A DNA stretch of 38,839 bases, taken from positions 33,932 through 72,770 of the forward strand of contig JADMJQ010000155.1 in assembly GCA_018780415.1 (NCBI GenBank). The letters are read 5' to 3'. A program made the position numbers and the translations under genes. The stretch comes from Roseateles sp. (GTDB lineage Bacteria; Pseudomonadota; Gammaproteobacteria; Burkholderiales; Burkholderiaceae_C). The notes beneath the pieces were generated by a model. It saw only the letters and a list, made by a program, of their open reading frames with translations, was not told where the DNA came from and made no database searches. The first letter of the stretch is position 1. Every line of letters begins with the position of its first letter. Shown here in pieces: positions 17,128 through 27,618 of this stretch.

Positions 17128-18119
17128 AAGCCCATCTGCTTGCGCAGCTCGGTTTGGTTCTGGCGGGTCATCAAGGTGCCGCTGGTCAGCGTGACGGCCG
17201 GCGGCGCTTGCTGGGTGGTGATCCAGCTGTACATACTGGCGGCGGTCTCATAGCCATGGCGCTTGGGGCTGATCAAGACGGTGCCAAAGAAGGCGGTAGG
17301 CGCCGGCTTGGTGAATTCGTTCAGTGCGGTCTGGCTGCCGCCGATGCCGATGGCGATCAGCTCATCCTTGCGGATGCCGCGGCCCTCACCGGCGCGCACG
17401 GCGCCCAGCACCGCTTCGTCATTCATGCCCATTGCCACCCAATGCTTGAATTTCGGGTTCTTGGTGAAGGCGATATTGGCGGCGTTGAAGGCGTTTTCGG
17501 TGTCGGTCTTGGCCTGCGGCGCATCGATCACATTGGCGGCGGACAGGCCGGCGGCCTTCAAGGCGTCAACGGCCCCCATGGTGCGTTCGCGCCCGGTCGG
17601 GAGTTGATCAAAGGCGACGCGCAGCGCGCCGACTTCGTTTAAATTCCAGCCGCGTTTCTTGATTTCTTCCAGCAGGCCCAAGCCCACCTGTTTTCCGATC
17701 TCATAGCCCGAGATACCCATGTGGGGGATGCCGGCAATCGGCTTGCCGGTGCCGTCGACCAATTGATCATCGACCGAGATGACCTTCAGATCATGGCGCT
17801 TGGCGGCGCGGGCGACTGCCGCGCCCAGCTTCACATCGGGGGCGCAGATGACAAAGCCCTGGGCCTTTTGCGCGGCCAGATTGTCGATCGCTGCCATCAT
17901 TTTTTCGCCGTTCGGGATGCCGATCTTGACGAGGGTGAAGCCCTTGTCCTTGGCGGCTTGCTCGGCGAATTTCCATTCGTCCTGGAACCAGGGCTCCTCG
18001 GCCTGCTTGACCAAGAAGCCGATCTTGACGGGCTCAGCGGCATGGCTGGCCAATGGAAGAAGGGCCAGCAGGGCGCTGGCCAACAGGGGCTTGGCCCATT
18101 GTTGTAGTTTGGTTTTCAT
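17124..18119 (-). CDS. araF: Periplasmic sugar-binding protein (AraF-like)
   Basis: [99 protein letters not shown] matches L-arabinose-binding proteins. ATGA overlap with araG. True start 18119. Confidence 0.9.
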   Translation of the reverse strand: MKTKLQQWAKPLLASALLALLPLASHAAEPVKIGFLVKQAEEPWFQDEWKFAEQAAKDKGFTLVKIGIPNGEKMMAAIDNLAAQKAQGFVICAPDVKLGAAVARAAKRHDLKVISVDDQLVDGTGKPIAGIPHMGISGYEIGKQVGLGLLEEIKKRGWNLNEVGALRVAFDQLPTGRERTMGAVDALKAAGLSAANVIDAPQAKTDTENAFNAANIAFTKNPKFKHWVAMGMNDEAVLGAVRAGEGRGIRKDELIAIGIGGSQTALNEFTKPAPTAFFGTVLISPKRHGYETAASMYSWITTQQAPPAVTLTSGTLMTRQNQTELRKQMGL

Positions 18120-18147
18120 GGCTTTTGTCTCCGTTCTTGGTTTACAG

Positions 18148-19119
18148 CTAGGCGGCAATCGGTCTGTCGTCGAACAAGGCGTCCGGCAGGCCGCGGAACT
18201 CTGGGGCGGCGAGGCCGAACAGGCTGCCCGACAGCGGCTGCGCCTCCAGCGCCTCGCGGCTCAGCTTCTGGCGCGCGCTGGTGACCATCAGCTGGCTGTA
18301 GTTCTCGCCGCCAAAGGCCGGGCAGGTGGTGTGGGCGGCGGGCATCGCTACCACCCGCATGGCCTGGCCCTCAGGCGAGTACTGGACCACCCGGCCGGCG
18401 CCCCATTGCGCGTTCCACAAGCTGCCATCCGCGGCGATGACGGCGCCGTCCGGCCAGGCGTGGTCGGGTGTGATGCGGGTGAACAGGCGCTGATTGGCGA
18501 CTTGCGCACTGTCGGCGTCGTAGTCGCATTGCATGATGGCCTGGCTGAAGGTGTCACAGAAGTACATCGTGCCGCCGTCCGGGCTGAAGCAGATGCTGTT
18601 GGCGATCGACACCGCCGGCAGCGCCAGCCGGCGCAGGCCATGGCGGACCGAGTATTGGTAAAAACTGCCGATCGCGCGCTGCTCGCCGACCTCGTTCATG
18701 GTGCCGAAGACGAAGTTGCCGCTGCGGTCGGTGCGCCCGTCGTTGATGCGGGTGCGCGGCTCGGCAGCATCTACCGGGCACAGCGGCGTCAGCGCCTGCA
18801 GCGAGGCGGTCGCGCCGCCGCTGGCCTGCTTGTCGACCAGGCTGGCCATGCATAAACGCTTGGCCAGGCCCAGCAGCAAACGGCCCGAGCGCGTATGGGC
18901 AAAGCTGCCCAGCCGGTCGGGCAGCTTGACCACCAGGGTATTGGCCTCGCCGGGCGTCCAGGCGTTCAGCGTGGAGGCCTCGATGTCGGTCCACCACCAG
19001 CGGCCGCTGCCGGCATGCCATTGCAGGCCCTCGCCCAGGATGGCGCTTTGAGTCAGGGCCAGCGTGGCCATCTGCGTGGCCGTCTGCGTGGCAAGAACTG
19101 CTTGTGTATCGGTCGACAT
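18148..19119 (-). CDS. SMP-30/gluconolactonase-family aldonolactonase (L-arabinono/D-galactono-lactonase-like)
   Basis: ILGEGLQWHAGSGRWWWTDIEASTLNAW...RINDGRTDRSGNFVFGTMNE...ANSICFSPDGGTMYFCDTFSQAI...CPAFGGENYSQLMVTSAR. Confidence 0.9.
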   Translation of the reverse strand: MSTDTQAVLATQTATQMATLALTQSAILGEGLQWHAGSGRWWWTDIEASTLNAWTPGEANTLVVKLPDRLGSFAHTRSGRLLLGLAKRLCMASLVDKQASGGATASLQALTPLCPVDAAEPRTRINDGRTDRSGNFVFGTMNEVGEQRAIGSFYQYSVRHGLRRLALPAVSIANSICFSPDGGTMYFCDTFSQAIMQCDYDADSAQVANQRLFTRITPDHAWPDGAVIAADGSLWNAQWGAGRVVQYSPEGQAMRVVAMPAAHTTCPAFGGENYSQLMVTSARQKLSREALEAQPLSGSLFGLAAPEFRGLPDALFDDRPIAA

Positions 19120-19135
19120 AAAGGAATCCTGTTGT

Positions 19136-21814
19136 TTACATCTCGGCCATCAGGCTGAGGCCGAAGCGGCGGTCGTCGGCATAGGTGCCGCGCGGCAGAT
19201 TGTCAACGGCGTAATAGCTGGTCCGCTTGGTGCGCAAGAGGTTGTTCGCCTCGACCGATAGCTTCAAGTTCTTGTTGATCTGGTAGCTGGCGTAGGCGTC
19301 CAGCATGCCGTAGGCCTTCATATAGACCGAGGTCTGCGCGATGGTGCTGCCCTTGTTGGGGTAGTAGTTCATCGTATCGACCAGGGCCTTGCCGCGGTAG
19401 TTGTAGGCCAGGCGCAGGGCGAAGTCGCTGTAGTCATACATGGCTATCAGGTTGTAGCTGTCGCGCGAGAGGTTTTGCAGCTGGGTCTTCTGGCCGCCCA
19501 GCGGGCCCGGCGCCGAGCTGTCCACATAGGTGTAATTGGCCTGCAGGCCGAGGCCGCGCAGGGCGCCGGGCAGGCCGGTGAAGAAGGCCTGGTAGCCGAG
19601 CTCGATACCCTGGATGGTGCCGTTCTCGCCGTTCTTCGGCGTTGAGACGGTGTAGGGCTCGCCCTGATAGACCAGCTGCTGGGTGCTGGTCTGGATGAAG
19701 CCGTCGACCTTTTTGTAGAAGGCCGCGCCGTAGACATGGTCGCTCTTGCTCATGTAGTACTCGAGCGAGGCATCGAACTGATTGGCCGACAGCGCGCCCA
19801 GATAGGGGTTGCCGAGATAGCCGGTCTTGTCATTGACGTTCAGGCTCAGGCTGGGCGTCAGCTGGTTGAAGTCGGGCCGCGACACCACCTTGGACGCGGC
19901 GATGCGGGCCAGCAGCTTGTCGCTCAGCTCCATGTGGGCGTTCAGGCTGGGCAGCACATCGGTCTCGCTGTCGCTCACTTGCTGGGCCAGCGGCGCAGCA
20001 CCGGTGGTGTTGTAGAAATTGCGCTCGTTGCGGGTCTTGACCACGCGCAGGCCGAAGTTGCCGGTCACGCTCTTGCTCAGCAGGGTGGTGTCGAAATCGG
20101 CCAGGCCGTAGACGGCGGCGGTTTCTTCACCGAACTCGAAGGTCTGCGCCAGATCCATGCCCGGCACCGTCAGGCCCAGCGCCTTGCGCGAGCCCTGGGT
20201 GTCGCGCAGCCAGTTCAAGTTGGTCAGCGACAGCCACTGCGTGACGATCTGGCCGCTGCCGGCGGTGTGCAGCAGGTTGCTGTAGGGGATCACGCCGATC
20301 TGCTGGTCCAGCGCGGTGACGGCACCGCCGACGCCGCTGCCGGGCGTGTCGGTCCAGATATTGTTCATGGTGTTGACCTCGGCGCTGGTGGCCTTGCGGT
20401 CGGATGCGCGCACGCCGGCGCGCAAGCGGGAGAAGAAGCCGTCCAGGCGCTTCTCGCCGTCCAGGCGCAGGACGGTCTCATGGCCGTCGTTCTCCTGGCG
20501 GAAGTAGAGCGCCTTGTCGGCCCAGTACTTGGACTTGGAGAGCAGGTCGGTGGGGCTGGTCATCACGCCGAAGGCCGAGGGCAGCTCGGTCGTCATGTCG
20601 AAGCTGTACTGGGTGGCGGCGAAGGTGCCCAGGCGCACCTCGGAATAGACGCTGGAGAAGCTGCTGTCGGTATAGCTGAGTTCCGACTTGACGCGCCAGT
20701 CATTGGCATGCCAGTCGGCGCCTATCGCCAGTTGCGAGGTCTTGGTCTCGCGGTCGGTGATGGCGCCGGTGGTGCTGGCCGAAGCGCCGTAGAACAGGCC
20801 CTTCTCGAATTTCTTGTTCGGCGCGCTGATCGTGCCCTCCACCGGCCAGAGCGCGCCCAGATTGGTGGCGGCGCTCCAGTTGGCCCAGTACGGCGAGGCG
20901 AAGTGGCCGTTCATATCGGTCTCGGTCTTCAGCTCGGTGTGGTTGGCATCGAGGTAGAAGTCCCATTCCTTATTGGGGCGGAACTGCAGCGAGGCGCTGA
21001 CGCCGGTGCGTGCGCGGGTGCCGGCTTCGTAGGCATACCAGACGCCGGTCGGCGCATGCACGCCCGAGCCATCGGCCAGCTCGGCCGGGGTGCCCAGCTC
21101 TTGGGTGTCGGCGCGGTAATTGCGCTTTTGATGGGCGACGCTGAGCAGCGCGCCGAACTCGCCGCCGTCCAGGCGCCAGCGGTTGCTCAGCAGGGCCGAG
21201 CCCTCGACATTGCTTTTCTCGCTCAGGTCGGCATAGGTGGTCTTGACCGTGCCGGCCACCTTGGCGCCGGAGAAGTCAAACGGCCGCCGTGTGCGCAGAT
21301 CGATGACGCCGCCGATGCCGCCTTCGACCTGGTCGGCGGTCGGGGTCTTGAACACATCGGCGCCGGCCAGCAGCTCGGAGGGCACGTCTTGCAGCGACAG
21401 GCCGCGCTCCTTGCCGGCGGTGAAGATGGAGCGGCCGTTCAGCAGCGAGATCGTCTGCGACAGACCGCGCACCTGCACTCTGTCCCCCTCGCCACGGTTG
21501 CGCGAAATCTGCACACCGGCGATGCGCTGCAGCGCCTCGGCGACATTGGCGTCGGGCAGCTTGCCGATGTCATCGGCGACGATGGAGTCGACCACCTGAT
21601 CGGCATTGCGCTTGCGATCCTGCGCCTTCATCAGGCTGGACTTCATGCCGGTGACGACGACGGTGTCCAGCGTCTCGGCGGCCGGCTGCGCGCTGTCTTG
21701 AGTTTGGGCGGCGGCGGGCAGGCCAGTGAAGAGCGCACTTAGCGCGAGGCTGAGCAGGGTGGGGCGCAGGGCTGAGTGAGGGCGTGAAGAGGGGCCGATG
21801 GAGCAGGGTTTCAT
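19136..21814 (-). CDS. TonB-dependent receptor (TonB-Xanth-Caul type carbohydrate receptor), galactan side
   Basis: Signal peptide, LDTVVVTGMKSSLMKAQDRKRNADQVVDSIVADDIGKLPDANVAEALQRIAGVQISRNRGEGDRVQVRGLSQTISLLNGR plug. C-terminal FGLSLMAEM. Confidence 0.93.
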   Translation of the reverse strand: MKPCSIGPSSRPHSALRPTLLSLALSALFTGLPAAAQTQDSAQPAAETLDTVVVTGMKSSLMKAQDRKRNADQVVDSIVADDIGKLPDANVAEALQRIAGVQISRNRGEGDRVQVRGLSQTISLLNGRSIFTAGKERGLSLQDVPSELLAGADVFKTPTADQVEGGIGGVIDLRTRRPFDFSGAKVAGTVKTTYADLSEKSNVEGSALLSNRWRLDGGEFGALLSVAHQKRNYRADTQELGTPAELADGSGVHAPTGVWYAYEAGTRARTGVSASLQFRPNKEWDFYLDANHTELKTETDMNGHFASPYWANWSAATNLGALWPVEGTISAPNKKFEKGLFYGASASTTGAITDRETKTSQLAIGADWHANDWRVKSELSYTDSSFSSVYSEVRLGTFAATQYSFDMTTELPSAFGVMTSPTDLLSKSKYWADKALYFRQENDGHETVLRLDGEKRLDGFFSRLRAGVRASDRKATSAEVNTMNNIWTDTPGSGVGGAVTALDQQIGVIPYSNLLHTAGSGQIVTQWLSLTNLNWLRDTQGSRKALGLTVPGMDLAQTFEFGEETAAVYGLADFDTTLLSKSVTGNFGLRVVKTRNERNFYNTTGAAPLAQQVSDSETDVLPSLNAHMELSDKLLARIAASKVVSRPDFNQLTPSLSLNVNDKTGYLGNPYLGALSANQFDASLEYYMSKSDHVYGAAFYKKVDGFIQTSTQQLVYQGEPYTVSTPKNGENGTIQGIELGYQAFFTGLPGALRGLGLQANYTYVDSSAPGPLGGQKTQLQNLSRDSYNLIAMYDYSDFALRLAYNYRGKALVDTMNYYPNKGSTIAQTSVYMKAYGMLDAYASYQINKNLKLSVEANNLLRTKRTSYYAVDNLPRGTYADDRRFGLSLMAEM

Positions 21815-21942
21815 AGTGTCTCGTGTCTTTCTTATGTTTGTCTGTTTGTCTGAACTTTGTTGTCACCAACGTCGTCAAGTTACCGGCAAGCTACATGCTG
21901 GGCAAATGTGTTATTTCGATTCATCTATCTTGAATTCGTATA

Positions 21943-24408
21943 TCAAGGCCGCAGGGTCCAGCGGTAGACGGGAATCAGGCTGACCTTGCGCAGCTCGGCC
22001 AATTGGCCCTCGCCCTTGAAGTCCGGCCGGTGCTCGCGCGGCAGGTAGATGGGCGCGTCGGCGCGCAGCGGCAACACGCTCAGGTTCAAGGGCTTGCCGG
22101 CTTTCGGGCTCAGGCCTTTCAAGCCGATTTGCCACAGCTGGCCGTTGTAGTACCAGTCGTCCAGCATCTTCGTGCCGGCAAACAAGCGGCCGATATCGCC
22201 GACGAAATCGATCTGCAGCAGCACATCGTCCAGGCCCTCCAGGCTGGCGGCGGGCGGCAAGGCTATCTGCCAGGCCGCCGCCGTTTTGAAGGCCTCCGGT
22301 ATCGGTTGCAGCGCCGCCTTGGCCAGGCCGCCGACCATCACCGGCTGCGCCTTTTGGGCCGTGCGGATCTGGCTGACTTTGGCCTCCAGCTGGCGCGGCT
22401 GATGCTCGGCCGCCAGGACTTGGAACAGGCCGTCGCGGGCCACCGGCTTGAGCGTCAGATTCGACTGCGGCAGCTGAGCTAATGCCGGAAACACGGCGAC
22501 GCGCGGGCTGGCATCACCGGCCGACAAGACATCGAGGCCGCCGGCCGCGAAGTGGCTGTCCTGCGCGCTCAGCACCAGGCGGCGCTGGCCGGCCAGCTCG
22601 CCGATGGACAGCTGCTGCGTCTGCGCCGGCGTCAGCAGCAGCACGGTGACGGTCGGCGCGCCGGGGCGCTTGATCGTCAGCGCCGCGTTGATGCCGGGCT
22701 GCAATTGGTCCAGCACCAGCTTGCCATCGACCTGCTGGCTGCGTGCGTTCGGCGCGCTGATGTGGGCGGCGCTTGCAGCATCAAAAGCCAGCTCGACCGG
22801 GATGCCGGCCTGGGCCGAGAAGACATAGACCAGGCCGGCCTTGCCCTGGTCCAGCCGCGCGACCGGCTGGGCCGTCGCATAGCGCAAGCGCGTGCCGGCC
22901 AGGTCCAGATTGAGCGGCCAGATGAAGTAGGCGCCATTGGCGATGTCGACAGCCTGCTGCGGGAACTGCAGCGTCTCCGTTGCTAACTTGACGGAAAAGC
23001 GGATCTGCTTTTGCGCCGGCATCGCGTATTGCCGCACATGGTTGTTGAAGAACAAGAAGCCGCTGTCGCCATTGGCGCGCACCGACCAGCGCGGCGTCTG
23101 CAGCTCGGTTGCCACGGCCGGCGTGATGGCCGGCTTGCGCACCGTCATCGCCGCGAGTTGCGGGCCGAAGTCCTGCATAAAGTAGTGGAACGGACGCAGC
23201 TTGTTCAACACCGGGCGCTGTTGACCGTCCGGCCCCAGCGGGGCGTTGAAGTCGTAGTTGATCATCGGCGTGTCGTTGTAGCCGCCGCTCAAGGTGCTTT
23301 CTTCCAGCGTGTTGATGCCGTTGACGCTGAGCGGGTTGCGGCCGCCGTGGAACATGTAATAGCCCATCAGATTGACGCCCGAGCCCAGCTGCACCGGCAG
23401 CATGGCCGCGATGTCATCCGCCGACACCAGGGTGCGGCGGCGGTACATGGCCGGCAGGCCGGCGCCGTACTCTGCACCCAGGAAGGGGGTCAACCCGATA
23501 TCGGTCTCGGCCGTGCCGGGCGCGGTCGCGGCGGTCTGCGCGCCGAGGTCGCCCGAGACCCGGCTGTCGAAGCGGAAGGCATAGGTTTCTTTGGGCGGCA
23601 GCTCGGTCGTCGAGACGCCCCAGGGCTCGTCCGGGTAGCCGCCGAAAACGGGGGTTACTTCACCGGACGGGTAAATCGTGCCGTCCCAGCCGGTGACGGT
23701 GTAATAGGGCGCGTCCATGCCGGCTTGACGGGCCAGGGTTTTTAGCTTGCTGATATGGGCCGCGCCTTGGCCGGGGCCGTTCAGGTTGTATTCGTTCTCC
23801 AACTGGATGCCGACGACGCGGCCGCCGTCCTTCCACATCAGGCCCTTCAGCTGCTGACCGATCTGGCCATAGAGGCGCTCGACCACGGCCAGATACTGCG
23901 GGTCATTGCCGCGCGGCGGCATCGCGTTCACGACCCAGTCCGGGATGCCGCCGTAGCGGGCCTCGGCATGGACCCAGGGGCCGATGCGCACCATCACATC
24001 GAGGCCGATCTTGCCGGCCAGCTGCACAAAGCGGCGCAGGTCGCGGTTACCGCTCCAGGTGAATTTCCCGTCCAGCTCCTCGTGGTGGTTCCAGATCACA
24101 TAGCTGGCGACGATGGTGATGCCGGCCGACTTCATCTTGCGCAGCTCGCCCTCCCAGCTCTCGGCCGGGCTGCGGCTGTAGTGGAACTCGCCCATCACCG
24201 GCAGCCAGGGCTTGCCGTTGCGGGTCAGGAACTGGTTGTTGGCACCCAGGGTCTCGCCGCTGGGGGAGACGGCCGTGCCGAGTTGCAGATGGCCGGTCTG
24301 CGGTGCCGGCACCGGCGCGCTGGCGTCGATGTGCAGCAGGGTCTGGGCCAGACTGATGCCGCTGAGGCATGCGCCCAGCAGACCCGCAACGAGATGGTGC
24401 TTGTTCAT
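21943..24408 (-). CDS. GH35 beta-galactosidase, secreted
   Basis: Signal peptide; FLTRNGKPWLPVMGEFHYSRSPAESWEGELRKMKSAGITIVASYVIWNHHEE; acid/base VVGIQLENEYN; FLGAEYGAGLP. Confidence 0.9.
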   Translation of the reverse strand: MNKHHLVAGLLGACLSGISLAQTLLHIDASAPVPAPQTGHLQLGTAVSPSGETLGANNQFLTRNGKPWLPVMGEFHYSRSPAESWEGELRKMKSAGITIVASYVIWNHHEELDGKFTWSGNRDLRRFVQLAGKIGLDVMVRIGPWVHAEARYGGIPDWVVNAMPPRGNDPQYLAVVERLYGQIGQQLKGLMWKDGGRVVGIQLENEYNLNGPGQGAAHISKLKTLARQAGMDAPYYTVTGWDGTIYPSGEVTPVFGGYPDEPWGVSTTELPPKETYAFRFDSRVSGDLGAQTAATAPGTAETDIGLTPFLGAEYGAGLPAMYRRRTLVSADDIAAMLPVQLGSGVNLMGYYMFHGGRNPLSVNGINTLEESTLSGGYNDTPMINYDFNAPLGPDGQQRPVLNKLRPFHYFMQDFGPQLAAMTVRKPAITPAVATELQTPRWSVRANGDSGFLFFNNHVRQYAMPAQKQIRFSVKLATETLQFPQQAVDIANGAYFIWPLNLDLAGTRLRYATAQPVARLDQGKAGLVYVFSAQAGIPVELAFDAASAAHISAPNARSQQVDGKLVLDQLQPGINAALTIKRPGAPTVTVLLLTPAQTQQLSIGELAGQRRLVLSAQDSHFAAGGLDVLSAGDASPRVAVFPALAQLPQSNLTLKPVARDGLFQVLAAEHQPRQLEAKVSQIRTAQKAQPVMVGGLAKAALQPIPEAFKTAAAWQIALPPAASLEGLDDVLLQIDFVGDIGRLFAGTKMLDDWYYNGQLWQIGLKGLSPKAGKPLNLSVLPLRADAPIYLPREHRPDFKGEGQLAELRKVSLIPVYRWTLRP

Positions 24409-24470
24409 GATGTCTCCTCGATTTTTTGTGATCGGCGCTCGATTCCTGTCGCACGCCTGTTTGTCTTTTT

Positions 24471-25103
24471 TTACAACGCGCGCCAGGCCTGCACAAAAGC
24501 GCGCGCGCGCTCGGCCACGGCCGCCGCCGTGTAGCCCGGTGCGTACAGCGCCGAGCCGAGGCCGAAGCCGGAGGCACCGGCCTGCACATAGGGCGCCATG
24601 GTCTTCGGCGTCACGCCGCCGACCGGCAGCAGGTGCACGCTGGTCGGGATCACCGCACGTATCGCCTTGACGATTTGCGGCGTGATCAATTCGGCCGGGA
24701 ACAGCTTGACCGCATCGGCGCCGGCCGCCGCGCAGGCAAAGGCCTCGGTCGGCGTGGCCGCACCGGGCACGCAGAACATGCCGTCGGCCTTGGCCGCGCG
24801 CACTACTGCCGTGTCGGCATGCGGCATCACGATCAGGCGGCCGCCGGCGTCCTTGACCTTGCGGGCGGCGTCCACGCTCAGCACCGTGCCGGCGCCGAGC
24901 AGGGCGTCGGCGGGCAGGCAGGCGGCCAGGCGGGCGATCGAATCCAGCGCCTGCGGCGAATTCATCGGCACCTCGATCAGGCGGAAGCCTTCCTCATACA
25001 TGCCCAGCGCGATCGCCTCGACCTCGTCGGGCCGCACGCCGCGCAATATGGCCACCAGGGGCAGGGCTTTGAAGGCGCTCTCGAAAGAGCTGGTCTGGCT
25101 CAT
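24471..25103 (-). CDS. dgoA: 2-dehydro-3-deoxy-6-phosphogalactonate aldolase
   Basis: LPLVAILRGVRPDEVEAIALGMYEEGFRLIEVPMNSPQALDSIARLA...LLGAGTVLS...KLFPAELITPQIVKAIRAVIP...LLPVGGVTP. Start at 25103, not 25244. Confidence 0.93.
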   Translation of the reverse strand: MSQTSSFESAFKALPLVAILRGVRPDEVEAIALGMYEEGFRLIEVPMNSPQALDSIARLAACLPADALLGAGTVLSVDAARKVKDAGGRLIVMPHADTAVVRAAKADGMFCVPGAATPTEAFACAAAGADAVKLFPAELITPQIVKAIRAVIPTSVHLLPVGGVTPKTMAPYVQAGASGFGLGSALYAPGYTAAAVAERARAFVQAWRAL

Positions 25104-25117
25104 GGGGTTCCTTGTTG

Positions 25118-26085
25118 TTAGTTCGTTGTGAGCAGCCAAGCGGCGCTCTGCGCCAGCCGCCAGAGGCCGGCCGGTGCGGTGTTGTCCAGCAGCAGATCGG
25201 GCTTGCAGGCGAAGACGCTCAAGCCCTGCTCGTAGCGGGCGCACAGCGTCGGCTCGCCGATCAGCACCAGCGGCGCTTGGCTCAGACCTTGGGCGGCACG
25301 CCAGGCCAGGCCGGCGCGCAGCTCATGGCCGATCAGCAGGCCGGATAGATAGTCGGCCAGGCCGGCAGCGGGCAGCTGTTCCATCAAGCCCAGCGTGCGC
25401 ACGGCAAACAGCTGATGCGCGAGGCCCAGCTCGCCTTGGTCACGGGCGGCTTGCACGCCCTTCAAAAACGCCGCCGTATCGCTGGCTTCCACCTGCTCAG
25501 GCATCAGCCGACCTAACACCGAATGTTGACGCAGCAGCGCATAGAGCTCGCCGGTCATCTGGCTGACGAAACCGCGCACGTTTGCTTCGCGCAACTCGGC
25601 CCATTTGGAATGCGTGCCCGGCATCACCACGCAGGCCGCCTCGGTCAGCTGCGGGTAGAGCTGCAGCGCGCCGATCAGCTGAGTTTCCTCGCCGCGCATC
25701 ACATCGGGCGGCAGGCCGGCCGGCTGATGCAGCAGGCCGGGAATGATGCGCAGGCTGCGGCCGTTAGCATCGACGCTGACGGTCTGCGCGGCTAGATCGG
25801 CCTCACCGGCCGGGCAGTCCGCATAGGGCGCCTCGCGCCAGCCATGCTTGGCGCCGACCATGCCGCAGGCCAGCAGCGGCAGTTGCGGGCGGGCCAGCAG
25901 CCAGTCGCCGGCAATCTGGTCCAGCGCCGCCAGATAGGCCTCGGGCTTGCCGTTCATTACGCTGGCGCCCTGGGCCGAGCTGCGCGTCGCCAGGGTCAGG
26001 CCTTGGGCGTTGATCAGAAAGGCGCGCAGGCCGCTGCTGCCCCAATCGAGCGCCAGCAGCGCCGCTTGCTCCACAGCGCTATTCA

Positions 26086-26086
<1 letters not shown>
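25118..26086 (-). CDS. dgoK: 2-dehydro-3-deoxygalactonokinase
   Basis: LLALDWGSSGLRAFLINAQG, LLACGMVGAKHGWREAPYADCPAGE, VVMPGTHSKWAELREANVRGFVSQMTGELYALLRQHSVLGRLM. ATG at 26086 overlaps the dgoD stop (TGATG). Confidence 0.93.
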
Positions 26087-27234
<1,148 letters not shown>

Positions 27235-27287
27235 GAGGCCAGAGGCAGTCTAGGTATGGCCGCCAGCTTATGTCTGCGAGCTAGTTT

Positions 27288-27302
27288 AAAAGTATCACTT
27301 TT
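27288..27302. promoter_or_regulatory. Palindrome AAAAGT-ATC-ACTTTT just upstream of dgoD, contains AGTATCA
   Basis: Perfect 6-bp arms at 27288-27293 and 27297-27302 in the dgoD/TonB-receptor divergent region. Confidence 0.35.
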
Positions 27303-27490
27303 CAGCGTTTAAATATGCTGAATTTGGATAGATTGATGGACCGGAGCAAGGTCGCACCAGGCCAGCTGCCTGGCGCGGTTTTGCATGCGATAGATCTGCG
27401 GGTTTTTGCGTAGACCTGATGCTCGAAAGCACATTGCAGAAGCAAAAAATGTGATTAGCCCGGCATCGCTCTAAAAACTAATATCCAACC

Positions 27491-27514
27491 CGACCAAGCG
27501 ATATGGCTTGGTCG
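27491..27514. promoter_or_regulatory. Perfect 9-bp inverted repeat CGACCAAGC-gatatg-GCTTGGTCG
   Basis: Arms 27491-27499 and 27506-27514, 6-nt spacer, about 105 bp upstream of the divergent TonB-receptor gene. Confidence 0.5.
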
Positions 27515-27550
27515 AAATGCATGCAGGCAGACATCAAAACGGCCGCGTTG

Positions 27551-27589
27551 TCAGTTGAGGGAGCTTTGGGTCCCACCAGAATCAACTGA
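27551..27589 (+). promoter_or_regulatory. Second inverted repeat TCAGTTGA...TCAACTGA with inner GGGA...TCCC, possible leader stem-loop
   Basis: Arms 27551-27558 and 27582-27589 plus inner pairing 27559-27562 with 27571-27574, 30 bp before the receptor ATG. Confidence 0.4.
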
Positions 27590-27618
27590 ATAGCGAGCAA
27601 AACAAGACTGGAGACACA

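Noticed and set aside
19040-19119. 12-nt near-repeat encoding TQTATQMAT at the lactonase N-terminus
   Set aside because: Only two imperfect units; likely simple-sequence drift at a tolerant N-terminus.
19736-21742. 668-aa plus-strand ORF antisense to the TonB receptor
   Set aside because: Low-complexity GC-rich shadow frame with no recognisable domain; the minus strand clearly encodes the TonB receptor.
21929-21947. CTTGA...TCAAG inverted repeat at the GH35 stop as a terminator or operator
   Set aside because: Only 5-bp arms with a 9-nt spacer and no T tract; could be chance.
27355-27375. CCAGGCCAGCTGCCTGG palindrome
   Set aside because: Short GC-rich arms are expected by chance here; no positional support.
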